A stretch of 5,196 nt of DNA from Eubacteriales bacterium (lineage in GTDB: Bacteria > Bacillota > Clostridia > Oscillospirales > CAG-272), in contig JAQVWU010000237.1 in the NCBI GenBank assembly GCA_028709565.1, positions 1 through 5,196 of the forward strand, given 5' to 3'. Each line of letters begins with the position of its first letter. The stretch's first letter is position 1. The translations under genes and the position numbers were made by a program. Of the stretch, positions 1 to 5,145 are shown piece after piece. The notes below the pieces were generated by a model. The model saw only the letters and a program-made list of their open reading frames with translations. It did no database searches and had not been told where the DNA came from.

Positions 1-68
1 GTTGTTCGATTTTCAAGGACCGGTGCTGCCGACGGATACCCTTATTCGGAGACCCTCTTTGGGGCAGC
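1..68 (-). other. Transcribed leader, probably of an rRNA operon, with boxA-like motif
   Basis: Read on the minus strand, this is the 5' end of the transcript made from the promoter at 75-103. At 4-18 the minus strand reads CCTTGAAAATCGAAC, close to the boxA-like TTTGAAAACTGAAC motif of Firmicute rRNA leaders and 16S-23S spacers, where antitermination factors bind. GCTGCC and GGCAGC (complementary arms at 63-68 and 25-30) can pair and would close a stem at the very 5' end. Inside it the near-repeats GGGTCTCCG and GGGTATCCG occur in tandem. No rRNA sequence itself is inside the window. That an rRNA gene follows to the left is inferred from the motif and the promoter strength; a tRNA cluster is the main alternative. 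Confidence 0.65.
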
Positions 69-74
69 TTTGAT

Positions 75-127
75 AGTATACCATGTTTCTTTACTTTTGT
101 CAACACTTTTTGATAAAATATTTTGTT
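75..127 (-). promoter_or_regulatory. Strong sigma-A promoter with UP element (probable rrn promoter)
   Basis: On the minus strand TTGACA (98-103) and TATACT (75-80) are separated by exactly 17 bp, so 11 of 12 hexamer bases are consensus. The 20 or so bases upstream of the -35 box (about 106-127) are nearly all A and T, in the A-tract/T-tract order of a UP element that contacts the RNA polymerase alpha subunit. Transcription should start near 68-71 and run leftward out of the window. The combination is typical of rRNA promoters. Confidence 0.85.
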
Positions 128-178
128 GTTAATAAGTGTAAACGAGCGGCTATTTCATAAATGCCAAAACATTTTATA

Positions 179-889
179 TTATATGAACGACGATATTTCT
201 TCTTTCAATTGTGCTATAACCTTTTTTTCAAGACGTGATATATATGACTGTGATATACCCAGCATGTCAGCAACTTCCTTTTGTGTTTTTTCTATGCCGC
301 TGTTAAAACCGAAACGCAGTTCTATTATAACTCTTTCTCTTTCTTCAAGCCCGGCTATAGCTTTAGCAATTATTTTTTTATCTTCTTCATTTTCGAGATA
401 TGAGAAGACACCGTCATCCTCTCCGCATAAAATATCAGACAATAAAAGTTCATTGCCGTCCCAATCGGTATTTAACGGTTCATCAATTGATAATTCTGTT
501 TGACGAGCTGAATTTTTTCGTATATACATAAGTATTTCGTTCTCAATGCAACGCGATGCATAAGTCGCAAGTTTTATGTTTTTATCCGTTTTAAAAGTAT
601 TAATGGCTTTTATTAATCCTATTGTACCTATAGAGATTAAATCTTCCAAACCTGTTCCGGTGTTTTCAAAACGTTTTGCTATATAGACAACAAGCCGAAG
701 ATTGTGCTCAATCAAAACTCCTCTAAGTGAGGGATTGCCGTCAAGACGTGAGATAACGTCTGCTTCCTCCTGGGGTGTGAGGGGGGGAGGAAGCACCGAC
801 GCTCCATTAATATAGTATATTTCATTTTTATACGGGATTCCAAAAAGACGCATTAGGTATGAAATTAAACGGCGTATAACAGTAAACAA
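179..889 (-). CDS. sigE: Sporulation sigma factor sigma-E, pro-protein
   Basis: This encodes the RNA polymerase sigma factor that directs the mother-cell programme early in endospore formation. At 236 aa it is close to the 239 aa of Bacillus subtilis SigE. Residues 1 to about 25 form a hydrophobic/basic pro-sequence that ends at EIYYINGA, matching the site where SpoIIGA cuts B. subtilis pro-sigma-E. PPPLT follows. Region 2 spans about 60-125, with NLRLVVYIAKRFENTG, EDLISIGTIGLIKA and KLATYASRCIENEILMY; SIDEPLNTDWDGNELLLSD follows. Region 4 (about 183-230) carries the helix-turn-helix KTQKEVADMLGISQSYISRL. The start is TTG at 889, because a strong AAAGGAGG (898-905) sits 8 nt upstream. The ATG at 894-896 is out of frame and too close to it. 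The gene follows spoIIGA by 14 bp, so the two are co-transcribed. No sigG gene follows. Confidence 0.97.
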   Translation of the reverse strand: MFTVIRRLISYLMRLFGIPYKNEIYYINGASVLPPPLTPQEEADVISRLDGNPSLRGVLIEHNLRLVVYIAKRFENTGTGLEDLISIGTIGLIKAINTFKTDKNIKLATYASRCIENEILMYIRKNSARQTELSIDEPLNTDWDGNELLLSDILCGEDDGVFSYLENEEDKKIIAKAIAGLEERERVIIELRFGFNSGIEKTQKEVADMLGISQSYISRLEKKVIAQLKEEISSFI

Positions 890-897
890 AAAGCATT

Positions 898-905
898 CCT
901 CCTTT
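898..905 (-). promoter_or_regulatory. Ribosome binding site that fixes the TTG start of sigE
   Basis: The minus strand reads AAAGGAGG here, a full match to the anti-Shine-Dalgarno sequence, ending 8 nt before the TTG at 889. It overlaps the TAA stop of spoIIGA (904-906), so translation of the two genes is probably coupled. The good spacing to TTG, and the dead frame of the nearby ATG, decide the start. Confidence 0.85.
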
Positions 906-1791
906 ATTTTACAAGTACAGACGGAACCACAGCGGCATATCCGTTGTATCCGTTTTTTACATTGACAGGATTGTCGTTATTGTCAATCGCTATACATGCC
1001 TCTCTGTCTATGCCGTCAACCGTTATTCTGTCAGGTAAAAAACCAAGCAGTATTCCGCTGTGTCCCACTGTTGATATCGGTATAATGCGTATGTGTTTTA
1101 TATATTTAATATTAATCTCGCTCAAAGCTGTAGTGTTTTTACGTTTAAAAGCATAACGGAGTTCCTGCGGCAATAAAGGATATAAATTATTATAACAGGT
1201 TATGATAACCGGTCTCGCTGAAGCCGGTTCACGCAGAAAATTTCCGCTGTCACATATGCATTCAAGGATAATCTTTTTACCTTCAAACTCTGCAGTAACA
1301 TTTACCATCCTCTCCGCGTTTTTTTGCCTAAAAAGTCTGCCGGAAATTATCGAAATAAAACCGCTTAAAACCGCAAACAAAACGATCCAGGTGATCGATA
1401 TTTCACTATAAACCTCAGTAATATTTCCGTTCATAAAAACATGGCTGCGCTGTCTGTTGACAAGATTGAAGAGAGCTGTCATTGTTCCGCCCAATGAGAA
1501 ACTTACAGCCCAAAACAACAGAGACGACCGTATAAAAAACAACAATCCACCGGTTCCGAAAACAATATAGCACATCAGGAATGACACACCTATATGTAAG
1601 AATAGCGATATTATGGCATTTCCACTATAAAATATGCTGGCAACGGCATAAAAGGATCCTATCGCAGCTGCCAAAACCGGCGCTCCGATATTAAGCTTCA
1701 TATGCATTATCTTGGCTGTTATAAATAAAGCCAAAAAATCCATGCTGAAATTAACTATGAATAAAATGTCGCCGTATATTATCTGTTCCAT
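904..1791 (-). CDS. spoIIGA: SpoIIGA, pro-sigma-E processing membrane aspartic protease
   Basis: This integral membrane protease cleaves pro-sigma-E, the product of the next gene, after a signal from the forespore. From the ATG at 1791 the protein is 295 aa (B. subtilis 309 aa). It has five hydrophobic segments at about residues 5-25, 34-55, 57-78, 82-105 and 133-152, the known SpoIIGA topology. A soluble C-terminal domain follows, with the motif CDSGNFLREP whose Asp181 aligns with the catalytic Asp183 of B. subtilis. The reading frame stays open to an ATG at 1872, but the 27 extra residues are polar, lack any ribosome binding site and cover the likely promoter. MEQIIYGDILFIVN matches the usual family N-terminus. 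Ribosome binding signals before 1791 are weak (GTGG only), and GTG at 1795-1797 is an alternative start. The family is divergent but the sigE neighbour makes the call firm. Confidence 0.93.
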   Translation of the reverse strand: MEQIIYGDILFIVNFSMDFLALFITAKIMHMKLNIGAPVLAAAIGSFYAVASIFYSGNAIISLFLHIGVSFLMCYIVFGTGGLLFFIRSSLLFWAVSFSLGGTMTALFNLVNRQRSHVFMNGNITEVYSEISITWIVLFAVLSGFISIISGRLFRQKNAERMVNVTAEFEGKKIILECICDSGNFLREPASARPVIITCYNNLYPLLPQELRYAFKRKNTTALSEINIKYIKHIRIIPISTVGHSGILLGFLPDRITVDGIDREACIAIDNNDNPVNVKNGYNGYAAVVPSVLVK

Positions 1792-1839
1792 ATCCACACA
1801 TTTCGTATAAAATAATAAACCGATATTTTTTATACTATT

Positions 1840-1881
1840 ATTATACTTGTCTAGCCCGTAATAATATGTCATTGTGTCGTA
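1840..1881 (-). promoter_or_regulatory. Putative spoIIG promoter with long spacer and Spo0A-box-like site
   Basis: The minus strand has TATAAT at 1840-1845 (preceded by G) and ATGACA at 1867-1872, separated by 21 bp. No good -35 hexamer lies at 16-18 bp. The spoIIG promoter of B. subtilis is known for near-consensus hexamers about 22 bp apart and needs phosphorylated Spo0A. Directly upstream, the plus strand carries TGTGTCGTA (1873-1881), 7 of 9 matches to the 0A box TTTGTCRAA. A weaker match, CTTGTCTAG, lies at 1846-1854. Transcription would start near 1833, about 40 nt before the ATG at 1791. Spo0A control is inferred. Confidence 0.55.
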
Positions 1882-1904
1882 TTGAATAATGATTTTTTTT
1901 GCAA

Positions 1905-1940
1905 AAAATAAAAAAGGAACGCCTTAACGCGTGCCCTTTT
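1905..1940 (-). terminator. Rho-independent terminator of rarA
   Basis: On the minus strand AAAAGG pairs with CCTTTT and ACGC with GCGT, with a small internal loop and a six-base loop (arms 1912-1922 and 1929-1940). The 3' arm runs into a T-rich tract (TTTTTT, then ATTTTTT), as expected for intrinsic termination. It begins 17 bp after the rarA stop codon and separates rarA from the spoIIG promoter. Confidence 0.75.
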
Positions 1941-1956
1941 AAATTTTATATAAATA

Positions 1957-3219
1957 TTATGTCATATCTGTATCAAGCTTTTTATCTTTATCTTTCCTTT
2001 TTATTTTATCCCAATATGTTTTTGCGCTCTGTTCAATTTTATTATCTCCGTAAAAATAATATTTACTGTCAAGCAGATCGTCAGGTAAATATTGCTGTTC
2101 GATGTAATGGTTTGGAAATTCATGAGGATACTTATATCCGTCATATTTATGCGACGGCCGCATATGCGGAGGCACATTCTGACCTTTACCCGAATCTATA
2201 TCGGCTTTTGCGGATGCATATGCCACATAAGCGCTGTTGGATTTGGGAGCCGTAGCCAGTGTTATAACGGCATTCGATAACGGTATGGCGGCTTCGGGCA
2301 TACCGAGATCGAATGCGCTTTCAACACACGAGCGAATAATCACGGACGCGTTTGGGTATGCAAGTCCGATGTCTTCGGAAGCTATAACCTGTAATCGGCG
2401 GCATGCGCCAATCAAATCACCGCCTTCCAATATCTTCGCAAGATAGAATACAGCGGCATCGGGATCAGAACCGCGTATTGATTTTTGCAAAGCTGAGAGC
2501 ATATCATAATGTACATTGCCTGCGCGGTCGAAGTTGCCTACAGTTTTTGAGGAAAATTCCATCGCTTCGCTGCGGGTCAGAGTGTTGCCTGACATATAGT
2601 AAACATTTTCAAGCAGATTGATACTGCGTCTGACATCTCCGGCTCCGCAGGCGGCTATATATTCAAACAAATCATCGTCTGCCGTTTTTTGCGTATTGTT
2701 CAGCTTATTTAAAATATCAAGACCTCGATACAGCGCGGGGATTATATCTTCCGCCGTAACGGCTTTGAACTCGAAGACCGCGGAACGCGATAAAACCGCG
2801 GCATACACATAAATAAATGGGTTTTCCGTCGTCGAGGCTATAAGTGTTATTCTGCCGTCTTCAATATACTCAAGCAGTGATTGCTGTTGCTTTTTGTTAA
2901 AATATTGTATCTCATCCAGATATAACAGAATCCCCCGCGCAGCAAAAACAGTTGAAGTTTCGGCAATCACCTGCTTTATATCGGCGATGGACGCGGAGGT
3001 GGCGTTAAGCTTATGCAAACGCATATCCGCAGACGCGGCTATTATATTTGCCGCTGTTGTCTTGCCGGTTCCGGGAGGTCCGTAAAAGATCATATTGGTC
3101 AGATGTTGTTTTTCTACCATTCTGCGTATAGCGCCGTTCTTCCCGAAAAGGTGATGCTGACCTACTATTTCATCGAAGCAGGTCGGACGCGCCATGTCTG
3201 CCAATGGCTGATTTGACAT
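1957..3219 (-). CDS. rarA: RarA/MgsA AAA+ ATPase, replication-associated recombination protein
   Basis: This is a clamp-loader-like AAA+ ATPase that acts at stalled replication forks and single-strand gaps (E. coli RarA/MgsA, yeast Mgs1, human WRNIP1). The 420 aa are normal family length. After the typical PLADMARPTCFDEIVGQ start, Walker A is GPPGTGKTT (residues 47-55), Walker B LLYLDEIQ (98-105), sensor 1 ASTTENP (128-134), the arginine finger LSR (143-145) and sensor 2 GAGDVRRSIN (192-201). The C-terminal tetramerisation domain includes KSIRGSDPDAAVFYLAKILEGGD, RRLQVIASEDIGLA and the conserved PPHMR and Y-PHEFPNHY stretches. The last 15 or so residues are lysine- and aspartate-rich. The start is ATG with AGAGGTGG ending 4 nt upstream. 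The gene appears monocistronic, with its own promoter and terminator, and is divergent from the tRNA-Ser gene. Confidence 0.97.
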   Translation of the reverse strand: MSNQPLADMARPTCFDEIVGQHHLFGKNGAIRRMVEKQHLTNMIFYGPPGTGKTTAANIIAASADMRLHKLNATSASIADIKQVIAETSTVFAARGILLYLDEIQYFNKKQQQSLLEYIEDGRITLIASTTENPFIYVYAAVLSRSAVFEFKAVTAEDIIPALYRGLDILNKLNNTQKTADDDLFEYIAACGAGDVRRSINLLENVYYMSGNTLTRSEAMEFSSKTVGNFDRAGNVHYDMLSALQKSIRGSDPDAAVFYLAKILEGGDLIGACRRLQVIASEDIGLAYPNASVIIRSCVESAFDLGMPEAAIPLSNAVITLATAPKSNSAYVAYASAKADIDSGKGQNVPPHMRPSHKYDGYKYPHEFPNHYIEQQYLPDDLLDSKYYFYGDNKIEQSAKTYWDKIKRKDKDKKLDTDMT

Positions 3220-3247
3220 AATTCCACCTCTTGAATATAATAATCAT

Positions 3248-3276
3248 ATTATAAACTAAAGTAAACGTAATGTCAA
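3248..3276 (-). promoter_or_regulatory. Consensus sigma-A promoter of rarA
   Basis: The minus strand has TTGACA (3271-3276) and TATAAT (3248-3253) exactly 17 bp apart, a 12 of 12 hexamer match. The start of transcription should be near 3241, about 20 nt before the ATG of rarA. Such a promoter suggests strong constitutive expression unless a repressor acts on it. Confidence 0.88.
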
Positions 3277-3332
3277 TGCAGAGTCAATGTATTAGAGTTT
3301 GTTTTGTTCACAAAAAATTAAGAATTATACTA

Positions 3333-3361
3333 TTGTAAAACAATCGTTTATATGTTATAAT
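3333..3361 (+). promoter_or_regulatory. Promoter of the tRNA-Ser gene
   Basis: TATAAT at 3356-3361 is preceded by TGT, giving an extended -10 (TGnTATAAT). A partial -35, TTGTAA (3333-3338), lies 17 bp upstream. Transcription would start near 3368, leaving a leader of about 26 nt before the tRNA. It diverges from the rarA promoter. Confidence 0.7.
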
Positions 3362-3393
3362 AACAAACATTGTAAAATTAATTCACCTGATAC

Positions 3394-3485
3394 GGAGAAG
3401 TACTCAAGCTGGTGAAGAGGCGCCCCTGCTAAGGGTGTAGGTCGGGATAACCGACGCGAGAGTTCGAATCTCTCTTTCTCCGCCA
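3394..3485 (+). tRNA. tRNA-Ser, anticodon GCU
   Basis: This tRNA reads the serine codons AGC and AGU. The acceptor stem pairs GGAGAAG (3394-3400) with TTTCTCC, followed by discriminator G and an encoded CCA (3483-3485). The anticodon stem CGCCC/GGGTG encloses loop CTGCTAA with anticodon GCT at 3428-3430, T before it and A after it. A long variable arm, GTCGG/CCGAC with a five-base loop, marks a class II tRNA such as Ser. The T arm is GAGAG TTCGAAT CTCTC. All arms pair well, so the gene looks functional. It stands alone between its own promoter and terminator. Confidence 0.97.
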
Positions 3486-3486
3486 T

Positions 3487-3528
3487 CGTCACATGGATAT
3501 TTAAACAATTTCCATGTGACGGTTTTTT
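3487..3528 (+). terminator. Rho-independent terminator after tRNA-Ser
   Basis: An 11-bp perfect stem, CGTCACATGGA (3487-3497) with TCCATGTGACG (3511-3521), is followed by G and six Ts (3523-3528). It starts one base after the tRNA CCA end. Transcription from the tRNA promoter should therefore not reach the metal operon downstream. Confidence 0.93.
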
Positions 3529-3669
3529 ATGCTCATTTTTCGAAATACATTATAATAATCTCGAATAACATTTTAATTGCTTTGCATACGGTCGCTTCAA
3601 GAAGGATGTCTAAACTTTAATGATATAATAATGCAGGATTTTTTATAATGTTTACATGTTATTAATATT
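3529..3669. other. AT-rich spacer without recognisable genes
   Basis: This gap between the tRNA terminator and the metal operon promoter has no coding potential that I can support. It contains several TATAAT-like strings, for example TGATATAAT at 3621-3629 (an extended -10) and TATAAT at 3644-3649. None has a good -35 at the right distance, so an extra upstream start for the metal operon is possible but not shown. Confidence 0.4.
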
Positions 3670-3698
3670 TTGCATATGTTAATGTTTTATAATATAAA
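3670..3698 (+). promoter_or_regulatory. Probable promoter of the Fur-family/znu operon
   Basis: Overlapping -10 candidates TATAAT (3688-3693) and TATAAA (3693-3698) precede the operator. TTGCAT (3670-3675) lies 17 bp upstream of the second and matches TTGACA only in its first three bases. Either -10 would start transcription at about 3700-3705, inside the Fur-type box. The exact hexamers are uncertain because the region is very AT-rich. Confidence 0.45.
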
Positions 3699-3699
3699 C

Positions 3700-3714
3700 T
3701 GATAATCACTATCA
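3700..3714 (+). promoter_or_regulatory. Fur-family operator (7-1-7 box)
   Basis: TGATAATCACTATCA matches the 7-1-7 inverted repeat TGATAATnATTATCA of Bacillus Fur boxes at all but one position. It lies over the expected transcription start of the operon, where a metal-loaded repressor would block transcription. It fits Fur better than the Bacillus PerR (TTATAATnATTATAA) or Zur (TCGTAATnATTACGA) boxes. Specificities in clostridia may differ. The adjacent Fur-family protein is the natural ligand. Confidence 0.8.
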
Positions 3715-3726
3715 TATTAAACGCTT

Positions 3727-3734
3727 GGGGTGAT
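3727..3734 (+). promoter_or_regulatory. Ribosome binding site that argues for an AUU start at 3739
   Basis: GGGGTGAT matches the anti-Shine-Dalgarno complement GAGGTGAT at 7 of 8 bases. It overlaps the GTG at 3730-3732, so it cannot serve that codon. The in-frame ATT at 3739 lies 8 nt after the GGGG core, an ideal distance. Confidence 0.6.
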
Positions 3735-3738
3735 TTAC

Positions 3739-4164
3739 ATTAACACAAAAAAACAATATAATACGCAGCAGCGGAATATTATTTTAAATTACTTAAAAAA
3801 CAATGCGGATGCATGTTTAACTGTGAACGATATATATAATAATCTTATAATTAACGGTGCTTTAATCGGTAAGGCGACTGTTTATCGTCAGCTGGATCGT
3901 TTTATGTCGGAAGGTATCGTAAAAAAGTTTACCGACAACGAAGGTAAAGGGGCATACTATCGATATATAAATGATACTGATGAATGTGATAATCATTTTC
4001 ATTTAAAATGTGTTGACTGTGCTGAAATAATCCATATGAAATGTGAGTTCGTTAAATATTTGAAGCAGCATATTCTGGCGGACCATGAGTTTCATGTTGA
4101 CGAAGGCAGAACGATAATTTACGGCATTTGCGGTAATTGCATAAATCAGCATTCAGACAATTGA
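3739..4164 (+). CDS. Fur-family metal-responsive repressor (Zur/Fur-like)
   Basis: This is a DNA-binding metal sensor that probably represses its own operon for metal uptake. The N-terminal winged helix has QYNTQQRNIILNYLKNN, then LTVNDIYNNL and the recognition helix region IGKATVYRQLDRFMSEGIVKK. The C-terminal metal-binding domain has HFHLKC, with two Cys pairs, CVDC and CGNC, that form the structural Zn(Cys)4 site. HFH, IHMKC and DHEFH supply candidate ligands for the regulatory metal. From the proposed ATT start the protein is 141 aa; a GTG at 3730 would add three residues (144 aa), still normal length. No ATG lies near the N-terminus. The neighbouring ZnuA-type gene suggests zinc (Zur), while the operator looks Fur-like, so I leave the symbol open. 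The znuA-like gene starts 29 bp downstream with no terminator between them. Confidence 0.93.
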   Translation: MNTKKQYNTQQRNIILNYLKNNADACLTVNDIYNNLIINGALIGKATVYRQLDRFMSEGIVKKFTDNEGKGAYYRYINDTDECDNHFHLKCVDCAEIIHMKCEFVKYLKQHILADHEFHVDEGRTIIYGICGNCINQHSDN

Positions 4165-4193
4165 GATTTATATTTATGATAAAGGAAATATAT

Positions 4194-5129
4194 ATGAAAA
4201 AGTTTTTATTGATTTTATTGGTTGTTTATATAATATCCGCTGTTCCGGGCTGTGCGTATAATACCGGTATATTACAGGAAGGTATCAATGTAATCGCGAC
4301 TATATTTCCGCCTTATGATTTTGTCAGAGAAATTGCGGGCGATAAAATCAATATTACGCTTTTAATGCCTCCCGGTTCCGAAATTCATTCGTATGAACCT
4401 ACCCCGCAGGACATTATAAAAATCAAAAATTGTGATTTATTCATTTATAACGGCGGACCATCTGACAACTGGGTGGATATCATACTTAAATCTGTTGACA
4501 AAGATATCAATACTTTGAAAATGATTGATTCGGTAACGATGCTTGAGGAAGAAATCGTTGAAGGCATGCAAACCGAAGAGGAACACGATGATATAGATAT
4601 AGAATATGACGAACATATTTGGACTTCACCGGTAAACAGTAAAAAGATTGTATCGGCAATTTCTGACGCGCTGATAAAAATAGACCCCGGCAACGGCGAT
4701 TTATATACCGAAAATGTCGCTGCATATATAAAAGAGCTGGAAAAGCTGGACAGTGAATTTAAAACAGTTGCTGACAACGCTTTAAGTAATACATTGATAT
4801 TTGGTGATCGCTTTCCTTTCCGTTATTTTACCGATGAATACAATTTTAAATACTACGCCGCTTTTCCCGGTTGCAGTGAAGCTACAGAACCCAGCGCGTT
4901 GACATTGACTTTTTTAATTGATAAAATAAAATCCGAACGAATCACAACGGTTTTTTATATAGAATTCTCCAATCGCTTAATTGCCGACAGTTTAGCTGAA
5001 GCGACCGGCGTAAAAACAGCTCTGCTGCATTCCTGTCACACTGTTTCGCAGGAGGATATAACAAACGGAGTTTCATATCTGTCCCTGATGAACAGAAATC
5101 TGGAAACTTTAAAGGAGGCTTTAGGCTGA
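4194..5129 (+). CDS. znuA: ZnuA/TroA-type metal ABC transporter substrate-binding lipoprotein
   Basis: This extracellular lipoprotein captures a divalent metal, probably Zn2+ (Mn2+ is possible), for a high-affinity ABC importer. The 311-aa protein starts with signal peptide MKKFLLILLVVYIISAVPGC, with lipid-attached Cys20. Cluster A-1 features follow: ATIFPPYDFVREIAGDK, then GSEIHSYEPTPQD with metal ligand His65, and DEHIWTSP with ligand His141. An acidic loop with one His (about 118-140) replaces the long His-rich loop of E. coli ZnuA. The third ligand position has Asp205 in FGDRFPFRYF, and HSCH (279-282) lies near the fourth. The C-terminus YLSLMNRNLETLKEAL is typical. ATG at 4194 is chosen because AAAGGA (4181-4186) lies 7 nt upstream and the signal peptide begins there. 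An in-frame TTG at 4137 would overlap the regulator gene. The Fur-type operator upstream should control it. Confidence 0.93.
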   Translation: MKKFLLILLVVYIISAVPGCAYNTGILQEGINVIATIFPPYDFVREIAGDKINITLLMPPGSEIHSYEPTPQDIIKIKNCDLFIYNGGPSDNWVDIILKSVDKDINTLKMIDSVTMLEEEIVEGMQTEEEHDDIDIEYDEHIWTSPVNSKKIVSAISDALIKIDPGNGDLYTENVAAYIKELEKLDSEFKTVADNALSNTLIFGDRFPFRYFTDEYNFKYYAAFPGCSEATEPSALTLTFLIDKIKSERITTVFYIEFSNRLIADSLAEATGVKTALLHSCHTVSQEDITNGVSYLSLMNRNLETLKEALG

Positions 5130-5145
5130 TTAGTCAGCTGCTTCT
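5111..5145 (+). promoter_or_regulatory. Unusual ribosome binding region before the ABC ATPase gene
   Basis: AAAGGAGG (5111-5118) lies inside the last codons of znuA, 27 nt before the ATG at 5146, too far for normal initiation. Between them GGCTGA (5124-5129) can pair with TCAGCT (5134-5139) around a TTAG loop. Folding this hairpin would cut the effective distance to about 11 nt. No other ribosome binding site is visible near the ATG. The bridging role is inferred. Confidence 0.45.

Noticed and set aside
148..165. Small hairpin after sigE (GGCATTT/AAATAGCC on the minus strand)
   Set aside because: The stem is short with a bulge and no T tract follows, so it does not qualify as a terminator.
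123..503. Plus-strand open frame of 126 aa opposite the end of sigE
   Set aside because: It lies almost wholly antisense to a well-supported gene, has no recognisable domain, and its serine-rich composition is what an antisense reading gives.
1792..1872. N-terminal extension of SpoIIGA to the ATG at 1872
   Set aside because: No ribosome binding site, polar residues before the first membrane segment, not a family feature, and it covers the probable promoter.
1899..3216. Several plus-strand open frames opposite rarA
   Set aside because: All are antisense shadows of a full-length conserved gene, short, and without recognisable families.
3332..3377. Palindrome ATTGT-AAA-ACAAT (3332-3344) and repeat ATTGTAAAA (3369-3377) around the tRNA promoter
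   Set aside because: Very AT-rich and short; chance is the simplest explanation, and a regulated tRNA-Ser promoter would be unusual.
3550..3565. PerR-like half site TTATAAT in the spacer
   Set aside because: Only one half matches the 7-1-7 pattern and the string is common in AT-rich DNA.
4137..4193. Upstream starts for znuA (TTG at 4137, ATG at 4176)
   Set aside because: They would put a polar stretch before the signal peptide and overlap or crowd the regulator gene; the ATG at 4194 has the ribosome binding site.
4445..4777. Minus-strand open frames opposite znuA
   Set aside because: Low-complexity serine-rich translations antisense to a clear ZnuA-type gene.
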